Shown here piece by piece: positions 59,106 to 64,000 of a stretch of 64,000 nt of DNA. The notes beneath the pieces are model-generated. The model searched no databases. It had not been told where the DNA came from and saw only the letters and a list, made by a program, of their open reading frames with translations. The stretch's first letter is position 1, and every line of letters begins with the position of its first letter. The DNA is from Cyclina sinensis (Eukaryota; Mollusca; Bivalvia; Venerida; Veneridae). The position numbers were made by a program, and so were the translations under genes. The DNA lies in the NCBI GenBank assembly GCA_012932295.1, contig JAAONU010000001.1, forward strand, positions 20,708,120 to 20,772,119. The letters run 5' to 3'.

Positions 59106-59227
59106 AGAAATAATGTCCTCCAGCTGTCTTTCGGCTATCAGACTTTTGTAATTACAGTCTACGAATCTGTGCCGAAGAAAGTTTTCATTGTTCTTTTGAC
59201 TGTGTCTTGGACATAATGACCACCTGT
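59106..59227 (-). CDS. Candidate minus-strand exon inside the 4.6-kb element
   Basis: On the minus strand, acceptor 'taactgtcag' ends at 59228 and the donor is 'tct' then 'gtaagta' (GT at 59105-59104). The 122-nt exon has one frame open throughout: RWSLCPRHSQKNNENFL, then RHRFVDCNYKSLIAERQLED and IIS. It ends in phase 0. Good splice signals and coding-like composition support it; no domain recognised. It lies between the candidate exons at 58588 and 59763 and on the same strand. Confidence 0.35.
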
Positions 59228-59762
59228 CTGACAGTTAGGTATTTCACTTATAACAGAATTTAAAAGGTTAAGCAATATTTACATGTCAGAATTTGAATGA
59301 ACTAGATAATTTAGTAAAACGTAAATGCCCTCCCTAGTGCCTTTTTGTTGGAACCAGGCACTCTCTATATATTTTCAGCCTAGTCCAAAACATTAATGGG
59401 TTCAAAGTCGTTGTGACCTTAACCTTTGCCACACCATTCTGTAGTTATTGATCAGGGACTTAGATTACCATTTTCAACAACTTCCGCTAATGCACTAAAA
59501 TTTAAATCAGTGCAAATCTCAACTGTTGTTACCTGACAAAACTAATGTCAAACGAAAACTGTGTGACTGTCTGTTTTATAAATAAACATTCAACACCGCA
59601 TATATTAAGTCGAAGTAACTGTAGTTAAAAGATGAATATCGTGCTGTTTTCTTTTAATGGTCAATCCAATTTCATCCATCCAACCCGAAGTCGAAATATC
59701 GAGACTAGCAAGAGGTAATTTATTTAGTGTAATAAGATTAACTTTAATAATTATAAACATAG

Positions 59763-59876
59763 TTAAAACAGCGGAAGAGTTGTCTGATCCTCCAGTTTCG
59801 AGTTGAACTTTACCATCTCCTCAACCGCCTTTTGAGGAAATACTATTACCCCTGGCAGCTCACTCAGAAAAATCAC
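59763..59876 (-). CDS. Candidate minus-strand coding segment inside the 4.6-kb element
   Basis: On the minus strand, after an AG at 59877-59878, the frame reads VIFLSELPGVIVFPQKAVEE then MVKFNSKLEDQTTLPLF and stops at 59763. It is coding-like and amphipathic, but because it ends in a stop it cannot be spliced in this frame to the exons at 59106 or 58588. It could be a separate gene end, or a decayed exon. Confidence 0.28.
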   Translation of the reverse strand: MIFLSELPGVIVFPQKAVEEMVKFNSKLEDQTTLPLF

Positions 59877-61129
59877 CTATGTCCCATTCAGCAGGATGAA
59901 AATCCTTGTGCCCTTCACTATAAAACAATTTGTATTACATTTACAAAGAAATATGCAGAGACCTATATTACATGTAATCTATGTCTCTGAAATCACAGAC
60001 ACTTGGGATAAAGAAAAAGTACTTGTTTCACACATGCGAAGACATAAGGCACTCATATACCAAGTTTGGTGCCTGTTTGAGAATGTTTCAATATAAATTG
60101 CTAAAATTCACTAATATGCCTTATAAATATAAAGATATATGTGTTTGTCATATGTAAACATTCAACACGCTTTGACTTACATCGCGTATTTTTCTCGTTC
60201 AATGTATATCACATACAATACTGATGTCATGCGACGTAGAAATGATTTATCTTCACGTTCATGTAACTCAAAATACAGTTATCCTTGTTTGCCAACAAAA
60301 TTCTTAACGAAACTCCAAAATTTCACAAAGTTTCCTTCATTTTGACAGCTAGTCTGCTTGAGGAGAATTATAATCAAACAGAACATATTCTGTGAGGAAA
60401 CTGTCAAGTGTGCACAGTTAAAAAACTTTAAACATCATAAAAACTGTCGAAAAATAAAAAGATAATATTGTTTTTTACACATTAAAGTCAGTGTTTATTG
60501 GTGAACATTTTTGTTGTTTTAATTTTGAAATGTCAGTTCAAGGAAAAAACAATCGATTTACATCGTGGTTACCGCGTGGGTTCTTCTAGTTCCTACGTGT
60601 ACTGCGCCGTGTATGAAAGAACTGGGCAAGTTAGTGAACCAGCAGAGTACCTGTCGAAAGATTGTGTAAATTGAAGGAAATTTTGTGAAATTTTTTTTAA
60701 GTTTCGTTACGAATTTTGTTGGCAAAACACCCCTCTATTACCCACCCCTCCCTTGATCGTATATTCCGCGGCCCCTATCGGTAAAAATTGTCTACGCGCC
60801 TGATTCGTATTATATTAAAAGTTTAACTGCATTTTTGCTGCCTTTGCAAAATAAAGGTGTAAATTGTACCCTTATGGGACCATTATGGGAACATGAACAT
60901 GTATTTTTATATGGGTCCCTTATGGGTGCAACATGAGCATACCCATATACATTTGGATTGTAATGATTAACTTCTAAATGCATTTTTCTCTGGTTTTGTT
61001 ATAAAATTGTATACTGGACTCTCATGGGCTCATTATGAGCACAAGCATATTAGTTTCTTCATATGGGTCCCATATGGGCTTGCCAGGATGTTGCCCTTAT
61101 GGGACCCATATGAACATGTTTGCTGGGTC

Positions 61130-62040
61130 ATGCATAATTCTTTTATAAATTCAGTCCACAAAAAACTTTTGACATCTTTTTTAAATCGCAAGAAGCTTCA
61201 GTTATCACTAGAATCGTGTAATCAATAAACATGTCCAAGTTTCTTGAGTGGAAATGAAATATTTAGGCGGTAAGTATAAATTTAAAAATATATTATATGC
61301 ACTGCGCTACAGTGTGTTTAAAAATGTACTTGTAAATAACTGTTTTTATTAAATGACTGAATATTATTAGCCCTATAAAACGGCACCGACCAATATAACT
61401 ACGAATTAATTATACAAAGACCATGTAACCTTTGAAAAACTGTTAAACTTTTTCTGATTTCCGGAGTGTATGCACATTGCATAACTTTAACACTTTTGTC
61501 CTAATTTTACTAGAATGTGTTTGTTATGATGAAAATAATGATGATGATTACATATAAATAAGATTCTGTGGCTTACCGGAAGAGAGGAAAAGATCACATG
61601 ATAATATTGACCAGACCATAGTTTTTCTCCCAGAGATGTAATCTAAACACAGTTTTACTGGGAGGTCAAGGTTGCTTTCATGGTGGAAAGACGTGTTTTT
61701 CTGCTCAGGAAAGTAAATGAAATATTTTAGTGAAAAAGTGTTTTACAGCTACAAAAATTGTTTCATATTTACTTTTCACATAAAGGCATGGATTAAAATG
61801 CTGTTTTGACAGTTTTTCTTGTGAAAGGAAGGCTTTTATGTAACATTCAGTGATCGAAAACCGGTTTTCGGGCGTGTTCACTCGTGAAGAAATATTTATC
61901 TAAACATGGTGAGGAAAGCGGTTGTGTAAATTAAATTAAAATAAAAATATTGTGCGAATGTGTGCTTCAACTTGGATTTATATAAATTTATAAGGACTAT
62001 ATGAGATTATCAGTTCTTCCGTGAGTACACTTTAGTACAT
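61130..62040. other. Non-coding region upstream of the ORF1-like gene
   Basis: No gene recognised. The last few hundred bases may be the 5' UTR of the LINE-like unit beginning before 62054. Confidence 0.4.
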
Positions 62041-62053
62041 TGAAAATTGAATA

Positions 62054-63131
62054 ATGGCGCCAAAAAAAGACAAAGAGACATCTAAAGAAAAAAAACAGAA
62101 AAGTTAAAGCAAACAAAAGCTCCGAGATCAGTAGTTCTACAGACGGAAGCATAGTCACTGAAGAGAGTAACGAATCTGTAGAAAAGACTGAAAAACAGGT
62201 GAAAATTGACAGTATGTTAACTCAGATGGCAAAACGTTTAAAAGAACCTCAGGTAGATGATATTGTAGCTGTACTGAACGTCTTTGACGAAAAGCTGAAT
62301 AAGCTGGCTTCGAAGGATTATATAGATAGAAGTCTTAAAAAATTAGTGTCGGAAGATTTTGTAAATCAGAAGTTTAAAAGGCTGAAGGAAGACCTAGGTA
62401 AGGAAATTAAAGTCGAATTAGACAAAGTTTACGAACAGATTCGGAAAGTTAAAGACACAGTGAAAAAATCTGTTAGTGAAATTGAAGAACTAAAGAACAT
62501 GCAGTCTGATATGGAGGTGAAGGTCAGTAGGGTAGAGAGCGATTACAAAGAAATTAAAAAGAAAAATCTTGAGTTAGAGGAACTATTACATGAACGAGAA
62601 ATACGCTTGAAATCGCATGAAATCATGATCAATAATTTAGAACAGTATACCCGACGAAACAGCATTAGGATTTATGGTTTACCTGATGACAAAAATGAGT
62701 CAGTTGAAGAGAGTCGAGAACAAGTACTTAAGATGTGTAATGACAAACTGAAGATTAATCTATCCCAAGTAGAAATAGACATTGCCCACAGACTGGGAAA
62801 GTTCACCCCGGACGGAAACAGACCGATTATCTGTAAGTTTACGTCTAGAATGAGAAAAAGGTCAATCATCAGCGTGAGAAAACTGCTGAAAGGTACATCA
62901 ATCGTCATCAGAGAGGACCTTACAACTAAAAACGTAAAATTACTCGAAAAACTTTCAGCCAGAGACGATGTTTCAAATGTCTGGTCCGACGAGGGGAAAA
63001 TAATTGCCCTACTTTTGAATGGTAAGAAAATACGGGTGGACTTACACACAGATCTTAGTCAAACATTCATTCCGCAGGACGAATTGGAACGACTTCTCAG
63101 AGAAAAGCAACGTTCGGCGAAAAAAGACTAG
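62054..63131 (+). CDS. LINE ORF1-like protein (coiled coil + RRM-like domain), frameshifted near the N-terminus
   Basis: A nucleic-acid-binding ORF1 protein of the L1/CR1-type LINE pattern. The first ATG (62054) gives a Lys-rich start MAPKKDKETSKEKK. A run of eight A (62088-62095) shifts it out of the main frame, which is open to 63131; a run of seven would restore continuity. The main frame has a long charged coiled coil (about codons 20-130 from 62199), then YTRRNSIRIYGLP and AHRLGKFTPDGNRPIICKF, the RRM-like core and its R-rich continuation, then VIREDLTTKNVKLLEKL and a C-terminal strand region. This gives about 310-355 residues, normal for ORF1. No endonuclease/RT frame follows in the remaining 870 bp, so it is a solo ORF1, a truncated LINE, or a domesticated copy. 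Confidence 0.75.
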
Positions 63132-63134
63132 TAA

Positions 63135-64000
63135 ATTCTTTGACTATACTTTGTTATTCGTAACACGTGCTTGTTTATTTATGACAATATGCAAATCAGG
63201 AAGGTGTTGATTAATAACGTAAAATGATTGGTGCTTAATATTTGTAAATAAAACGATTAGAAGCTGTGTCTCTTTTGGCAAAAATCAATTGGCTATTGAA
63301 ATGGTGATAGAGTAACAAACATTTCGATTGGCTATTACATGTAATATTGCTTCTGCAACAAAAAAAAAATATTTTATAGTCACTCTCCCATAAGTAGATC
63401 ATTGACAAAGCTAGGCAATTTAGGTTATTGGCAAAATACAGTCAATGGCATGAAGCCGCATAATCAATATTTGCCGGAAGATATTTGTTTGTTTGTAAAG
63501 CGATATTCGCATGTCAATGTTTTACTTTCGATTTTGAAACTTTACTTGTAAGTGGATAATTGACCTTGTTTATTTTTTTGTTATCATAGTAGAATTGTCT
63601 AATTAAGCCACGCATGTTTTTCAAAAATGTTGCTGGTAATAATTACACATAACATTATAAATGAAATGTAGTTGAACATGCAGCTTGTATACCATACTGA
63701 TTACTGTGTGCTAATTCCTTAGATTTAATAGTATAATTTAAGGTAAGTCCAACCGAGGAAAGGATACACAGAATACAAATGCCCGGTATTGGTAAACAAC
63801 TGTATCATGGAGAGGGTATATATATATATTTCTGTAACTGATGTTAAAGTACAAAGTAGCATGTATTTAAGGCTATTTCATGGTGGAAAAGAGCTTAAAA
63901 TTTTTGGATAAATAAAACATAGTCACATGAAAATTTAATTTACATTAAGTTATACGTCTATTATGTTAAACACGCTGCATGACACAGCAGATTAGTTAAA
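63135..64000. other. Non-coding tail of the window
   Basis: AT-rich; short (TA)n at 63820-63830. No ORF2 start, gene or structured repeat recognised. Confidence 0.45.

Larger units (their letters stand above)
56541..61127. mobile_element. Candidate 4.6-kb DNA transposon with palindromic subterminal repeats
   Basis: The left end 'cccagcaaac' (56541-56550) and right end 'gtttgctggg' (61118-61127) are perfect 10-bp inverted repeats. Each is followed inward by multiple near-palindromic copies of 'atatgggacccatatggg' (left to about 56860, right from about 60865). The left side also has about 54-bp tandem units ('tatatgggccctatatgggt', 'cccttgttc'). Dense inverted subterminal motifs are typical transposase-binding arrays. 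The interior is AT-rich but holds minus-strand candidate exons (below). TC lies on both outer edges; no longer target duplication is visible. The superfamily is not recognised. Confidence 0.6.

Overview
The window is AT-rich, intron-containing metazoan DNA. The repeat repertoire suggests a mollusc, most likely a bivalve: GTCCGTC-rich elements with 'aaggtcaaggtca' arrays, tRNA-derived SINEs, 'ctcacctgag' repeats, LINEs, a tyrosine-recombinase retroelement relic and an nSTAND-type NTPase relic. This placement is inferred from repeat style and protein families; no database was searched.

The only intact genes I can support are two cytochrome P450s of the CYP2 clan, both on the + strand in head-to-tail order. 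P450-A runs 8924-15189 and P450-B runs 31611-34404. Each has four coding exons of identical length (352, 519, 441 and 188 nt), every intron is phase 1, and each encodes 499 residues. By my hand count they differ at about 25 residues (about 95% identity). Each has a spliced non-coding 5' exon and a TATA-like box. Non-coding similarity extends from about 8455/30570 to about 23800/36670, so this is a segmental duplication. The two copies have since acquired different insertions: about 3.5 kb in intron 1 of A, a 570-bp inverted-repeat element with a 9-bp target duplication in the 5' UTR intron of B, and about 5.4 kb downstream of A. Two decayed P450 pieces, exon 2 at 20.4 kb and the end of exon 4 at 53.8 kb, show that the cluster was once larger.

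Layout: 1-1.26 kb, broken nSTAND-type NTPase. 1.3-8.4 kb, non-coding with a GTCCGTC repeat and a SINE. 8.5-15.2 kb, P450-A. 16.2-16.9 kb, tyrosine-recombinase relic. 18.45-20.16 kb, non-autonomous element with 345-bp repeats. 20.4-21.8 kb, P450 relic followed by a dead Tc1-like transposon. 24.1-29.0 kb, LINE pieces and a 153/308-bp array. 30.6-34.4 kb, P450-B. 36.7-39.1 kb, second LINE. 39.5-45.7 kb, SINE and several tandem-repeat elements. 45.8-48.1 kb, candidate exons, one with a weak resemblance to a C19 ubiquitin peptidase. 48.4-53.8 kb, 78-bp satellite. 54.9-56.2 kb, large asymmetric inverted repeat. 56.5-61.1 kb, candidate 4.6-kb DNA transposon with palindromic subterminal repeats. 62.05-63.13 kb, LINE ORF1-like gene.

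The P450s presumably act as ER-anchored monooxygenases; nothing in the sequence gives a substrate. Nearly everything else is transposable-element biology, and the most notable unexplained structures are at 54.9-61.1 kb.
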